DNA from: Emergencia timonensis
GTDB lineage: Bacteria; Bacillota; Clostridia; Peptostreptococcales; Anaerovoracaceae
Direction: 5' to 3'
Assembly: GCF_900086585.1 (NCBI RefSeq)
Contig: NZ_FLKM01000009.1
Location: 496,001 to 560,000, forward strand
Length of the DNA: 64,000 bases
Shown here: positions 8,117 through 17,641 of the stretch, piece after piece
Position numbering within the stretch: position 1 is the stretch's first letter
How the letters are laid out: each line of letters starts with the position of its first letter
The notes under the pieces: model-generated
What the model saw: only the letters and a program-made list of their open reading frames with translations
Database searches by the model: none
Told to the model about the DNA's origin: nothing
Position numbers and translations under genes: made by a program

Positions 8117-9049
8117 ATGTATAAGTACGTGATAAAAAGGCTATTATTCACCATCCCCGTTCTGTTTGGAGCAATCTTCCTCGTATTCACCATCATGAAT
8201 ATGACTCCGGGAGATCCGGCGACGCTGATTCTGGGAATCACTGCCAAACAAGCAGATATCGATGCGCTGAACCACCAGCTGGGTGTAGACCAGCCCTTCT
8301 TTGTACAATTTTTCAATTATATAAAGGATATGGTCACACAGTTTGACTTCGGTACATCTTATCGTACGGGCAAACCGGTATTTGATGAGATTCTTTCCAG
8401 GTTCCCGACGACCTTCTGGCTGGCGCTTTTGTCGATGATCATCAGTTCCATCGTAGGCATCGTCCTCGGCATCATCTCGGCAGTCAAGCAGTATTCTGTA
8501 CTGGACAATACGTTTACGACCCTTGCCATGCTGCTTTCTGCAATTCCGGGCTTCTGGCTGGGACTGATGCTGATGCTGCTGTTTGCCCTGCAGTTGAGAA
8601 TATTGCCGTCCAGCGGTATCGATACCTGGGCCGGTTATGTGCTTCCTGTCATCACCTTATCCTTAGGCGGCGCGGCCAGCCAGATGCGCTTGACCAGGTC
8701 CACCATGCTGGAAACCATTCGGTCAGATTACATAAGGACAGCCAGATCCAAAGGCGCCCCGGAAAACGTGGTCATCTGGAAACACGCGTTAAAGAACGCT
8801 TTGCTTCCTGTCATCACTTCCATGGGCATGAACTTCGGAGCCGGCCTGGGCGGTGCTGTCATCATTGAGACGGTATTCGGTATGCCTGGACTGGGCATGC
8901 TGATCGTCAACTCCATCAGACAAAAGGACACGCCGACAGTCATGGCGGCGACACTGTTCCTGGCATTCCTGTTCTGTCTGGTCATGCTCGTAGTTGACAT
9001 CTTGTACGCTTATATTGATCCGAGGATCAAAGCGAAGTATCAGAATTAG
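8117..9049 (+). CDS. Oligopeptide/dipeptide ABC transporter permease (DppB/OppB type)
   Basis: A 310-residue inner-membrane permease with an N-terminal helix (KRLLFTIPVLFGAIFLVF), the family motif MTPGDPATLILG, and several further hydrophobic helices. The cytoplasmic EAA loop that docks on the ATPase is ARSKGAPENVVIWKHALKNA. The start at 8117 was preferred over 8111 because GGAGGA ends one base before the earlier ATG but six bases before this one. It is the first gene of a four-gene transporter operon that lacks its own binding protein; the lipoprotein at 3137-4654 is the likely partner. Confidence 0.92.
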   Translation: MYKYVIKRLLFTIPVLFGAIFLVFTIMNMTPGDPATLILGITAKQADIDALNHQLGVDQPFFVQFFNYIKDMVTQFDFGTSYRTGKPVFDEILSRFPTTFWLALLSMIISSIVGIVLGIISAVKQYSVLDNTFTTLAMLLSAIPGFWLGLMLMLLFALQLRILPSSGIDTWAGYVLPVITLSLGGAASQMRLTRSTMLETIRSDYIRTARSKGAPENVVIWKHALKNALLPVITSMGMNFGAGLGGAVIIETVFGMPGLGMLIVNSIRQKDTPTVMAATLFLAFLFCLVMLVVDILYAYIDPRIKAKYQN

Positions 9050-9065
9050 GGAATGGGGTGTAGAA

Positions 9066-9944
9066 ATGAGCGAAGTAAAATTGAAACCGGCAAAATCAAA
9101 GAAAAACAACCAGATGAAAGAAATATGGCGCAGGTTCAGAAAGAGCAAGACAGCCATGTTGGGACTGATTCTTCTGGCATTCGTAATATTGATCGCAATC
9201 TTTGCGGATTTGATCGTACCTTATTCAGAGGCTGTCACGCAGAGTTCTATGAGACTGCAGGGACCTAGTGCGGAGCACTGGTTCGGTACAGATAACTTGG
9301 GCAGAGACGTCTTTGCCCGTGTCGTCCACGGTTCCCGCTATTCCCTGTGGATCGGCGTATCGACTAGCGTGCTGTCACTGATTATCGGAGGACTCCTCGG
9401 AGCAGCCGCAGGTTACTACGGCAAGGCCATTGACAACGTCATCATGCGTCTGACCGACGTGGTGATGACCGTGCCTCCTATCTTATTGTCCCTTGCCGTA
9501 GTTGCCGCCCTGGGCGCCAACCTGCGAAATCTGCTGATTGCCATCACCATTTCCTGCGTACCGAGCATGGTCAGAATGGTGCGCTCCGTGGTACTGACCG
9601 TTGTCGACCAGGATTACATAGAAGCGGCTAAATCCTATGGTTCTTCCGATATCAGGGTTATTCTGAAATATGTCATCCCCAATGCCCTGGGGCCGATCAT
9701 CGTAACGACCACCATGAACGTTGCTGCAATGATTCTTTCTGCGGCAGGACTTTCTTTCCTGGGCATGGGTGTACAGCCGCCATCACCAGAGTGGGGCGCG
9801 CTGCTTTCCGATGCAAGACAGTTCATGTTCAGCGCACCGTATCTGCTGTACTTCCCGGGCGTCTTCATCGTCATCGCCGCTCTCAGCTTCAACCTGGCAG
9901 GCGACGGTCTGAGAGATGCACTGGATCCGAAATTGAAGAATTAA
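9066..9944 (+). CDS. Oligopeptide/dipeptide ABC transporter permease (DppC/OppC type)
   Basis: A 292-residue second permease. The N-terminus has the family pattern WRRFRKSKTAMLGLILL, then the periplasmic motif HWFGTDNLGRDVFARVVHG and the EAA loop KSYGSSDIRVILKYVIPNA. The start at 9066 (MSEVKLKP) is 17 bases after the DppB stop; the longer frame would overlap that gene. It forms the heterodimeric channel with the preceding permease. Confidence 0.92.
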   Translation: MSEVKLKPAKSKKNNQMKEIWRRFRKSKTAMLGLILLAFVILIAIFADLIVPYSEAVTQSSMRLQGPSAEHWFGTDNLGRDVFARVVHGSRYSLWIGVSTSVLSLIIGGLLGAAAGYYGKAIDNVIMRLTDVVMTVPPILLSLAVVAALGANLRNLLIAITISCVPSMVRMVRSVVLTVVDQDYIEAAKSYGSSDIRVILKYVIPNALGPIIVTTTMNVAAMILSAAGLSFLGMGVQPPSPEWGALLSDARQFMFSAPYLLYFPGVFIVIAALSFNLAGDGLRDALDPKLKN

Positions 9945-9960
9945 AAGAAAGGATATACAA

Positions 9961-10947
9961 ATGAAAGAAACTTTCTTAAAGGTAAAAGACCTAGAAGTCA
10001 TATATAAGACAGATCTGGAAACAGTATATGCTGTCAACAAAATTTCTTTTGATCTGCATAAAGGAGAAACGCTGGGATTGGTGGGAGAAACAGGCGCTGG
10101 CAAAACCACCACGGCCCTTTCCATACTCCGCCTTCTTCCAGAAAGAACTGCACAGATTACAGGCGGGGAAATCGAGTTCGAAGGCCGCAGCCTTCTGGAA
10201 ATACCGGAAAAAGAAATGCAGCGGATCCGCGGAGAAAAGATCTCCATGATTTTCCAAGACCCAATGACAGCGCTGAATCCTGTTTTGACCATTGGAGAAC
10301 AGATTGCAGAGTCTTTGATTCTCCACGACGATCAAGGAAGGGAAAAGAGCGTGATCGAGGCTCGTGTAGAAGAAGTATTGGAAATGGTAGGCATCCCGGC
10401 TTCCCGAAAAAAAGATTATCCCCATCAGTTTTCCGGCGGCATGAAGCAGCGTGTGGTCATCGCCATCGCCCTGGCCTGCAATCCGATGCTGCTCATCGCA
10501 GATGAACCGACCACGGCGCTGGATGTGACCATCCAGGCGCAGGTGCTGGCTATGATGACAGAGCTGAAAGAGAAGTTAGAAACGGCCATGATCATGATCA
10601 CTCACGACCTGGGTATTGTGGCGCAGACCTGTGATAAAGTAGCTGTCATGTATGCAGGAGAGATCATCGAATACGGCAGCGTGGAAGACCTGTTCACAGG
10701 CGAGAACCATCATCCATATACCGAAGGGCTTTTCGGTTCCATCCCTAATTTGGAATTAGAAGAAGACCGGCTGCATCCCATCGAAGGGATGATGCCGGAC
10801 CCTACCGACTTGCCGTCTGGCTGTGCTTTTTCACCGAGATGTCCAAAATGTATGGAGAAATGTAAACAGATACATCCCGATCAGTATGGAGAGGGACATA
10901 AAATCAGATGCCTTCTGTATGAAGGAAAGCAGCAGGAGGTGAAATAG
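9961..10947 (+). CDS. Oligopeptide/dipeptide ABC transporter ATP-binding protein (DppD/OppD type)
   Basis: A 328-residue ATPase with Walker [13 protein letters not shown] signature [15 protein letters not shown], Walker [14 protein letters not shown] and a switch histidine (MITHDLG). The C-terminal extension carries the family's cysteine cluster [14 protein letters not shown]. It starts 17 bases after the DppC stop and is followed with no gap by its partner ATPase gene. Confidence 0.93.
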   Translation: MKETFLKVKDLEVIYKTDLETVYAVNKISFDLHKGETLGLVGETGAGKTTTALSILRLLPERTAQITGGEIEFEGRSLLEIPEKEMQRIRGEKISMIFQDPMTALNPVLTIGEQIAESLILHDDQGREKSVIEARVEEVLEMVGIPASRKKDYPHQFSGGMKQRVVIAIALACNPMLLIADEPTTALDVTIQAQVLAMMTELKEKLETAMIMITHDLGIVAQTCDKVAVMYAGEIIEYGSVEDLFTGENHHPYTEGLFGSIPNLELEEDRLHPIEGMMPDPTDLPSGCAFSPRCPKCMEKCKQIHPDQYGEGHKIRCLLYEGKQQEVK

Positions 10948-11907
10948 ATGAGCCAGCCATTAATAGAACTACAAAACCTGACGAAGTATTTTGACGTCGG
11001 TAAAGATGCGAAATTACATGCGGTAGACGGGGTCAGCCTGACCATCAATCAGGGTGAGACACTGGGTGTGGTTGGAGAGTCCGGCTGTGGAAAGTCCACA
11101 CTGGGAAGAACCGTTCTCAAACTCCATGAGCCAACTTCCGGAAAAATCTTCTTTGAAGGAAAAGATATCACAGGCTACAAAAAGAAACAGGTACATACCA
11201 TCCGCCAGGATATGCAGATGATCTTCCAGGATCCATACTCCAGCCTTAACCCGAGAATGAGCGTGCAGGATCTGATTGCAGAACCGCTTCTCATTAACAA
11301 GGTCTGCCAGAACAAGACGGAAGTATTTGACAAAGTAGCAGAACTGATGGAAACCGTAGGTCTGGCAGAGCGTCTCTCCAGCGCTTATCCCCACGAGCTG
11401 GACGGCGGCAGGAGACAGAGAATCGGCGTGGCAAGAGCCCTGGCACTGAATCCGAAGTTCATCGTCTGTGATGAGCCGGTATCGGCTTTGGACGTGTCCA
11501 TTCAGGCACAGATTCTCAATCTCTTGATGGATCTGCAGGACGAGAGAAATCTGACCTATATGTTTATCACCCACGACCTCAGCGTCGTCAGACATATATC
11601 CGATCAGATTGCGGTCATGTACCTGGGGAAATGTGTGGAACTCTGCTCTTCAAAAGAATTGTTCAAGAATCCGCTCCATCCGTACACCAAAGCGCTGCTT
11701 TCAGCAATTCCAGTACCGAGTATAGAAATGCGCGGTAAGAAACCGCATATCATCAAAGGCGAGGTCACGAGTCCGGTCAATCCGAAACCGGGATGCAGAT
11801 TTGCCGCCAGATGTCCTCTGGCAAGCGATGAATGCAGAGGATGCGATATCCCATTTGAAGAAATAGAGCCAGGACATTTCGTCTCCTGCTGTAAGGTAAA
11901 AAAATAG
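10948..11907 (+). CDS. Oligopeptide/dipeptide ABC transporter ATP-binding protein (DppF/OppF type)
   Basis: A 319-residue ATPase with Walker [10 protein letters not shown], Walker [13 protein letters not shown] and switch histidine (FITHDLS). The signature reads [16 protein letters not shown]: the usual serine of LSGGQ is aspartate, a variant found in many DppF/OppF proteins, so the heterodimer probably has one weaker ATP site. The C-terminus has the cysteine cluster [14 protein letters not shown]. The ATG immediately follows the stop of the previous gene, and AGGAGGTG lies inside that gene's end. Confidence 0.93.
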   Translation: MSQPLIELQNLTKYFDVGKDAKLHAVDGVSLTINQGETLGVVGESGCGKSTLGRTVLKLHEPTSGKIFFEGKDITGYKKKQVHTIRQDMQMIFQDPYSSLNPRMSVQDLIAEPLLINKVCQNKTEVFDKVAELMETVGLAERLSSAYPHELDGGRRQRIGVARALALNPKFIVCDEPVSALDVSIQAQILNLLMDLQDERNLTYMFITHDLSVVRHISDQIAVMYLGKCVELCSSKELFKNPLHPYTKALLSAIPVPSIEMRGKKPHIIKGEVTSPVNPKPGCRFAARCPLASDECRGCDIPFEEIEPGHFVSCCKVKK

Positions 11908-11919
11908 GGAAAATTTACA

Positions 11920-12084
11920 ATGAATTATAATCAGTTCTATCGGAGAAAAGATAAGTATAAGAGGAAAATCACCCAGTCAGAGAAAAAGAATGCCCAGAGA
12001 CTGGGTATTTCCTTTGGAAAAAGTATTTTAGCGGGAATGGTTTGCGGACTGGTCATCCTGGTCCTATATAAGCTATTCATGTAA
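11920..12084 (+). CDS. Small single-pass membrane protein (54 aa), unknown function
   Basis: A 54-codon frame lies between the transporter and the M32 peptidase, 12 bases after one stop and 10 bases before the next start, so it sits in the operon. The first 25 residues are very basic (YRRKDKYKRKITQSEKK). One transmembrane helix follows (SILAGMVCGLVILVLYKLF), ending in M and stop. The predicted topology is positive-inside. The ribosome site is weak. I do not recognise a family. Confidence 0.6.
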   Translation: MNYNQFYRRKDKYKRKITQSEKKNAQRLGISFGKSILAGMVCGLVILVLYKLFM

Positions 12085-12094
12085 AGGTGGTAAA

Positions 12095-13597
12095 ATGGAG
12101 TTAAACAAGACAATACAAAATTTTAAAGAACAGCAGAAGAAGATGCATGCTTTTGACCATGTGATGAATCTGCTGACTTATGATGCAGCAACGGGCATGC
12201 CGCCCGGCGCATCGGATACCCTCAGCGATACGCTGGCTGTGATGAGCGGCGAATCTTACAGGCTGACGGTGAGTGAAGAGTACAAAGCCATGCTGAAAGT
12301 CCTCAACGAACACAAAGAAGAACTGGATTTTCAGACCCGCAGGGAAGCGGAGGAGTTATTAGAGGAACAGGAAAAGCTGGCAAAGGTTCCGGAAGAAGAG
12401 GTGGTCGCAGCGGCGAAAGCACAGAACGAAGCCAACCATTATTGGGAAATTGCCAAGAATAAAAACGACTACGAACTCTTCAAGCCTTATCTCGCAAAGC
12501 TCATAGAGATTCAGAAACGTTATGCCGGTTATATCAATCCTGACGGGGACGTCTACGATACACTGCTCAACGAATTTGAAAAGGGCATGACGCAGAAACA
12601 GATGGACCCCTTCTTTGACGACATCAAAGAAAAACTGGTTCCGCTGATCGCAGCGGTACAGAAGTCTTCTGACAAGCCGGACACGTCTTTTCTCTCGGGG
12701 ACCTTTCCCATTGAGAAACAAAAGGAACTGTCCGCTTACGTGATGGACCTGATGGGTATCGACAAGGAACGCTGCATCCTGCGGGAGACGGAACATCCCT
12801 TTACGACGGAGTTTTCCAAAAACGATGTCCGCATCACCACGAAGTACAAGGAAGATGATCTGACCAGCAACCTCTACAGTGTGATACACGAGAGCGGTCA
12901 CGCCATGTACGAACTATGCGTATCCGACGATTTGCTGCACTCTGCGCTGGGTCACGGAGCCACTACGGCCATTCACGAATCCCAGTCCAGGCTTTGGGAG
13001 AACTATATCGGCAGGAGCAAGGCCTTCTGCCAGCTGATCTTCCCGAAGGTGAAAGAGCTGTTCCCAGAGCAGATGGAGGGTGTAACAGCTGAGGACTTTT
13101 ACCGTGCAGTCAATGTGGCTCGCCCCAGCCTGATCAGGACGGAGGCAGACGAATTGACCTATTCTCTCCATGTCCTGATTCGCTATGAGATGGAGAAAAA
13201 GATTTTTAACGAGGGTCTTTCCGTGGACGATCTTCCGGCAGAGTGGAACAGGCTGTACAAGGAATACCTGAGAGTGGATGTGCCCGATGATACCCAAGGT
13301 ATTTTGCAGGACGCACATTGGGCAGGAGGCTCTTTCGGTTACTTCCCGAGTTATGCCCTGGGTACCGCTTACTCTGCACAGATCATGAAATATTTGAAAG
13401 AAGTCGTCGATTTGGAGAAATGCTGTTTTGAGGGAGACTTTATGCCTGTAAGAGAGTGGCTGACAGATCGGATTTATAAGCATGGCATGCTGCTGACGGC
13501 AGAAGAATTGATAGAAAACACTTGCCATGAGAAGTTCGATCCCAATTATTATACGAAGTATCTGACGGATAAATTTACGAGGTTATATAGATTATGA
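12095..13597 (+). CDS. M32-family metallocarboxypeptidase (Taq carboxypeptidase type)
   Basis: A 500-residue zinc carboxypeptidase that removes C-terminal residues from peptides, broad except for proline. The HExxH zinc motif is in VIHESGHAMYEL, and the family-specific HESQSRLWENYIGRS follows about 30 residues later. The N-terminal WD-like helix region (HVMNLLTYDAATGMPPGA) and the full length match the family. It is cytoplasmic with no signal peptide. The gene is downstream of the peptide transporter and overlaps the M20 dipeptidase gene by four bases, so uptake and hydrolysis appear to be co-expressed. Confidence 0.94.
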   Translation: MELNKTIQNFKEQQKKMHAFDHVMNLLTYDAATGMPPGASDTLSDTLAVMSGESYRLTVSEEYKAMLKVLNEHKEELDFQTRREAEELLEEQEKLAKVPEEEVVAAAKAQNEANHYWEIAKNKNDYELFKPYLAKLIEIQKRYAGYINPDGDVYDTLLNEFEKGMTQKQMDPFFDDIKEKLVPLIAAVQKSSDKPDTSFLSGTFPIEKQKELSAYVMDLMGIDKERCILRETEHPFTTEFSKNDVRITTKYKEDDLTSNLYSVIHESGHAMYELCVSDDLLHSALGHGATTAIHESQSRLWENYIGRSKAFCQLIFPKVKELFPEQMEGVTAEDFYRAVNVARPSLIRTEADELTYSLHVLIRYEMEKKIFNEGLSVDDLPAEWNRLYKEYLRVDVPDDTQGILQDAHWAGGSFGYFPSYALGTAYSAQIMKYLKEVVDLEKCCFEGDFMPVREWLTDRIYKHGMLLTAEELIENTCHEKFDPNYYTKYLTDKFTRLYRL

Positions 13598-14937
13598 TAT
13601 TCGATCCAGCGAGTTGCAGACGAGCTGCAAGAGAGAATTTATGCTGGCGTTCCCCAGCCTATGGCTGGTGTGGAACGCGTCGTATGATTGAAGAGCTGAA
13701 AAAACTGGTTTCCATCGAAAGCGTGGCGAGACCGGGAGAGGGAGGCCTGCCTTACGGGGCAGGGCCTGCCGCCGCTTTGGAATATGTGCTGCAGCTCTGC
13801 GCGTCTTTTGGCTTTCGCACAAAAAATGCCGACGGACTTTACGGTTATGCTGAGATCGGGTCTGGCGAGGAACTGATCGGCATCCTCTGTCACCTGGACG
13901 TGGTGCCGGCAGGGGAAGGCTGGGATTATCCGCCTTTTGCAGGCACCTTGGCCGGTGACCGCCTCTATGGGCGGGGCGTCATCGATGACAAGGGACCGGC
14001 CATCGCCAGCATCTTTGCCATGAAAGAGCTGCTTGCCAGTGGCCAGCCGCTTTCCAAGCGCATCAGGATCATCTTTGGCCAGACAGAAGAAAACGGCGAG
14101 TGGACCGACATGGAAAGCTACAAGCAGCAGGAGGAACTGCCTTCTTACGGGTTTACCCCCGATGGTGATTTCCCGGCGATCTATGGGGAAAAGGGTATCA
14201 TGCTGGTGACTGTCTCTATGGACAAAACGGCCAGCGGATTCTCTGCCATCAAAGGCGGCAGCGCTCCCAACATGGTGCCGGACAGCTGCGCGGCCTCTGT
14301 GGATAGTCAAGGTTTTGAGACAAAGGGGAAATCTAGTCACGGCAGCGCGCCATGGACGGGTGACAATGCGATTACGAAGATGATGGAGCGCCTTTGCAAT
14401 GACGGCTTTGACGTGCCTTTTGGCCGCATGTACATGGACAAGATCGGCAGACGTTTTCACGGTGAGAAGATGCACTGTTCCTTTGAAGATGAAGAGAGCG
14501 GAAAGTTATCCATGAACGCCGGTATGATCAAAGAGCAGGACGATCAAGTGATCCTGTACCTGGATATCCGCTATCCTGTGACTTATCAGTGGGAGGAAAT
14601 CATGGCAGTCATTGAAGAGGAATTTTCCCCTTATGGAGTGGAGACGCGGCTGATCCATCGACAGGACCCTGTCTATATGGATAAGGACGGACCTGTCATG
14701 GGGCGTCTTCTGGAAGCTTATAGATCGGTGACAGGCGATTTATCAGAACCCCTTGTCATCGGCGGCGGAACCTACGCCCGTTCCATGGACAATATCATCG
14801 CCTTTGGTCCTAACATCCCGGGACATCCCAATACGGAGCATGAAAAGAACGAGTACATATTGATTGATGATTTGAAAACCATTGAAGAGGTATATAAGAG
14901 GGCGCTGGAGGCTCTTGCTTATGAACAAATCTTATGA
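13594..14937 (+). CDS. pepV: M20 Sapep-family dipeptidase (PepV-like)
   Basis: A cytoplasmic dinuclear zinc dipeptidase. Visible motifs: CHLDVVPAGEGWDYPPF (metal His and Asp), GRGVIDDKGPA (bridging Asp), GQTEENGEW (catalytic and metal Glu), TPDGDFP, and the final metal His in GHPNTEHEKNEYI. The ATG at 13594 overlaps the M32 stop (ATGA). The first 30 residues are odd for the family: rich in Cys, Arg and Trp (CRRAARENLCWRSPAYGWC). Homology is clear only from IEELKKLVSIESV. The true start may be 13684, which has a poor ribosome site, or a base change may have shifted the frame. Core function is not in doubt. Confidence 0.88.
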   Translation: MIFDPASCRRAARENLCWRSPAYGWCGTRRMIEELKKLVSIESVARPGEGGLPYGAGPAAALEYVLQLCASFGFRTKNADGLYGYAEIGSGEELIGILCHLDVVPAGEGWDYPPFAGTLAGDRLYGRGVIDDKGPAIASIFAMKELLASGQPLSKRIRIIFGQTEENGEWTDMESYKQQEELPSYGFTPDGDFPAIYGEKGIMLVTVSMDKTASGFSAIKGGSAPNMVPDSCAASVDSQGFETKGKSSHGSAPWTGDNAITKMMERLCNDGFDVPFGRMYMDKIGRRFHGEKMHCSFEDEESGKLSMNAGMIKEQDDQVILYLDIRYPVTYQWEEIMAVIEEEFSPYGVETRLIHRQDPVYMDKDGPVMGRLLEAYRSVTGDLSEPLVIGGGTYARSMDNIIAFGPNIPGHPNTEHEKNEYILIDDLKTIEEVYKRALEALAYEQIL

Positions 14938-16303
14938 TTTTACTGAAGGGGCGCTTTTGCGCCCCTTGCTGTTTTTCTCCCTGCCGATTATGGGTGCAGT
15001 ATTGCTGCAGTCTCTGTATGGTGCGGTGGATACCTTGATCGTGGGCCGTTTTGGCGATGCATCTTCTGTATCGGCAGTGGCAACTGGCAGCCAGATCATG
15101 CAGACGATCAATGGCATCGTGACAGGCATGACCATGGGAACGACGGTTGCGATAGGGCAGAAAATCGGCGAAAAGGATGATGATGGCGCTGGCAGAACTG
15201 TGGGCGCAACGCTATGGATCTTTGTCTTTATTGCCATTGCAATAACCGTTTTGCTGTTTGGATTTGCCCGCCCATTGGCGGCACTGCTCCACACACCGGC
15301 AGAGTCCTTCGACAAGACGGTTTCTTATGTAAAAATCTGTGCACTGGGGGCCGTGTTTACGACAGCGTATAATGTCATCAGTGGGATTATGCGCGGCATC
15401 GGCAACGCGGTACTGCCTTTGATTTTTGTCTCCATTGCATGTATCACAAATATTCTGGGGGATCTGCTGCTGGTGGGACTGCTGGGCATGGATGCTTCCG
15501 GCGCTGCCATCGCGACAGTTTCGGCGCAGGGACTCAGCGCTCTTTTATCGTTGTTGATTATTGGAAAGCAGGGTCTGCCCTTTGCTTTTTCCCTTCGCAG
15601 CCTCCATTTTGATCGCCATGCCGCGGGACAGATTCTGTGTCTGGGCACGCCTATTGCTGCCCAGGATGCTTTGAGCAATCTGTCTTTTCTAATCATTACA
15701 GCCATTATCAACAGTCTGGGTGTGGTGTATTCAGCCAGCATCGGCGTGGGAGAGCGAATTACCTTTTTTGCGAATCTGCTGCCCATGACTTTTATATCTT
15801 CCATGTCAGCTGTCACTGCACAGAATATAGGTGCGGGAAAACATGATCGGGCGGTAAAAGCATTGTGCAGCGCTGCCCTGGTATCCCTTAGCGTCAGCTT
15901 GCTGATGTCCTGCACATTGCTGTTTTTTGGAGATGTCTTGTCAAGGCTATTCACAAGTGATGAGGCGGTCATTTCCGGCAGCGCTCTCTATCTGAAAGCC
16001 TATGCCCTCGATTGTCCCATCGTTGCCGTGCTGTTCTGTTTCATCGGCTATTTTAACGGCTGCGGCAAAACTTTCTTTGTCATGGTGCAGGGACTGACAT
16101 CGGCCTTTCTGGTTCGAATCCCCGTATCCTATCTGGTCAGCCAGCTGCCGGAGATGAACATGTTTCAGATCGGTTTGGCACCGCCGGCTGCAGCTTTGGT
16201 GTCACTGGTGATTTCGGTGGGGTATTATTGGAAGACCCGCTCGCAAAGGAAAAGGCGGAAGCTTATGTGGCAAAATTTTGGAAATAGGGCGCGTGACGAT
16301 TAG
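14921..16303 (+). CDS. MATE-family multidrug/cation antiporter
   Basis: A roughly 460-residue polytopic membrane protein with the two-lobed, twelve-helix pattern of MATE exporters. It starts MNKSYDFTEGALLRPLLFF, with the hallmark PIMGAVLLQSLYGAVDTLIVGRF in helix 1 and the mirrored DALSNLSFLIITAIINSLG in the second half. The start at 14921 has GGAGG nine bases upstream and overlaps the dipeptidase gene by 17 bases; the longer frame would lie within that gene. It expels drugs or metabolites in exchange for Na+ or H+. The substrate is not predictable. Confidence 0.9.
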   Translation: MNKSYDFTEGALLRPLLFFSLPIMGAVLLQSLYGAVDTLIVGRFGDASSVSAVATGSQIMQTINGIVTGMTMGTTVAIGQKIGEKDDDGAGRTVGATLWIFVFIAIAITVLLFGFARPLAALLHTPAESFDKTVSYVKICALGAVFTTAYNVISGIMRGIGNAVLPLIFVSIACITNILGDLLLVGLLGMDASGAAIATVSAQGLSALLSLLIIGKQGLPFAFSLRSLHFDRHAAGQILCLGTPIAAQDALSNLSFLIITAIINSLGVVYSASIGVGERITFFANLLPMTFISSMSAVTAQNIGAGKHDRAVKALCSAALVSLSVSLLMSCTLLFFGDVLSRLFTSDEAVISGSALYLKAYALDCPIVAVLFCFIGYFNGCGKTFFVMVQGLTSAFLVRIPVSYLVSQLPEMNMFQIGLAPPAAALVSLVISVGYYWKTRSQRKRRKLMWQNFGNRARDD

Positions 16304-16354
16304 CCATCAAAAAAGGGGTTGTGCACTAAGACCGAATAATCCATGAATCAGATC

Positions 16355-16398
16355 AAACGGCGCAAATGTCTGTTTTAGATGCATCATGCGCCGTTTTT
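16355..16398 (+). terminator. Probable terminator after MATE gene
   Basis: AAACGGCGCA (16355-16364) pairs perfectly with TGCGCCGTTT (16387-16396), followed by a five-T run. The 22-base loop is long. The rest of the 16304-16633 gap is AT-rich and holds a second, similar inverted repeat at 16563-16604; I see no gene in it. Confidence 0.6.
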
Positions 16399-16562
16399 CC
16401 GTTGGCAGAAATGATTTGCAGCAAAAATTATTACAATATAATACAGGATAGGGAATTAATTAATGGTAAATTAAAGAAATTGACATAATAAAAGGAAAAA
16501 GAGTGCCTGAAAGATCTTGTTTCCTATGAAACGCAGCGAATCTGCCTGCTAAATCTGCTCCC

Positions 16563-16604
16563 AAACGGCGTAACGTATCCAGAAAACAATGCTTTACGCC
16601 GTTT
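16563..16604. repeat. Second AAACGGCG inverted repeat
   Basis: AAACGGCGTAA (16563-16573) pairs with TTACGCCGTTT (16594-16604) around a 20-base loop. It resembles the hairpin 200 bases upstream in arm sequence (AAACGGCG) and loop size. It may end the lipid-kinase transcript from the minus strand, but no T run follows there. Confidence 0.5.
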
Positions 16605-16633
16605 CTTCGTTAATGCCCCTTTTTAATGAGGAA

Positions 16634-17578
16634 TTATTCTTCTTTGATCGCCATCGGTACGACAAAGTCCAGCGCTTTTGGCACGATTTCAAAGTGAATC
16701 GCTTCTGCGGTGCTGATTTCTCCATCGGCGCAGAGAAAGAAGTGATCTCTCTTTGGCTCCAGGGTCAGGCTTCTGCATTTTTTGATGGTCAGGATATCTT
16801 CAATACCTGGAACCTGTAGATGGGTCCCTTTTTTGTATTTGGGGAAGAGACGAAGGAAGGTCAGGCGCGGCACATCTTTGATGATGTTGAGATCAAAGAT
16901 GCCGTCGCTGATTAAAGCCTGTGGGGAGGTGTACATGCCGCCGCCGCAGTAGGAACCATTGGAAATGGCACATAATAATACTTCGCCGTCAATCAGTGTT
17001 TTGCCATCCTCGACCAGCTTCAGTTCAATGCCTTTTTTCTGCACGAACATGCCCATGACGGCTAGCAGATAGGCCATAGAACCGGCGATGAGAGGCTTCT
17101 TCTTGAGACGGCTCGTCAGTTCCACTACATTGCAGTCAAAACCGATGTTGAACATGTTTACACAAAATCTCTCCTGATAAATTCCGTCGAGGACGCCGCT
17201 GTATCTGATCAGGTCGATTTTCTGCGTCGTGCCGAGGAGCTGTGCTTTGATATCCAGGAAGTCCCCTGGGAAATTTCTAACGGTGTCGTTGCCGGTACCT
17301 ATGGGGATACAGCCGACGGCGATTTGATCAAAACCTATTGTCCCGTTGATGATCTCGTTGTTGGTTCCATCGCCGCCGCAGGCGTAAAATCTGGCAGGCT
17401 GGCCATCCAGGGATTGGGCTGTCTCGTGGGCCTTCCGTTCACCGTCGCCCACGCCTTTGGTGATATAGATTTTGGCAGTCATGCCGAGGGCTGCTGCGGC
17501 TGCTTCGATATTGGCAGCCAATTTGTCAATTCCCTTGCCCTGGCCGGCCTTGGGGTTGATAAAAAAATAGTTTTCCAT
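16634..17578 (-). CDS. Diacylglycerol kinase family lipid kinase (YegS/DgkB type)
   Basis: A 314-residue soluble lipid kinase. It starts MENYFFINPKAGQGKG, with the nucleotide motif CGGDGTNNEIINGTIG at about residue 70 and IPIGTGNDTVRNF after it; both are catalytic-domain hallmarks. The C-terminal beta-sandwich contains LCAISNGSYCGGGMYTSPQA. It phosphorylates diacylglycerol or a related lipid at the membrane face, for lipid recycling. It is a single gene facing its neighbours. A modest GAGG ribosome site lies 12 bases before the start. Confidence 0.9.
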   Translation of the reverse strand: MENYFFINPKAGQGKGIDKLAANIEAAAAALGMTAKIYITKGVGDGERKAHETAQSLDGQPARFYACGGDGTNNEIINGTIGFDQIAVGCIPIGTGNDTVRNFPGDFLDIKAQLLGTTQKIDLIRYSGVLDGIYQERFCVNMFNIGFDCNVVELTSRLKKKPLIAGSMAYLLAVMGMFVQKKGIELKLVEDGKTLIDGEVLLCAISNGSYCGGGMYTSPQALISDGIFDLNIIKDVPRLTFLRLFPKYKKGTHLQVPGIEDILTIKKCRSLTLEPKRDHFFLCADGEISTAEAIHFEIVPKALDFVVPMAIKEE

Positions 17579-17641
17579 CTGTATATGCCTCGTCTTCTCA
17601 ATATAGATATATTTTAAGGCACATTTATTTTAAATACAAGG

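Noticed and set aside
11371..11440. Defective ABC signature (LDGG) in the DppF-type ATPase
   Set aside because: The Asp-for-Ser variant is common in this subunit type, so it is not evidence of a broken gene.
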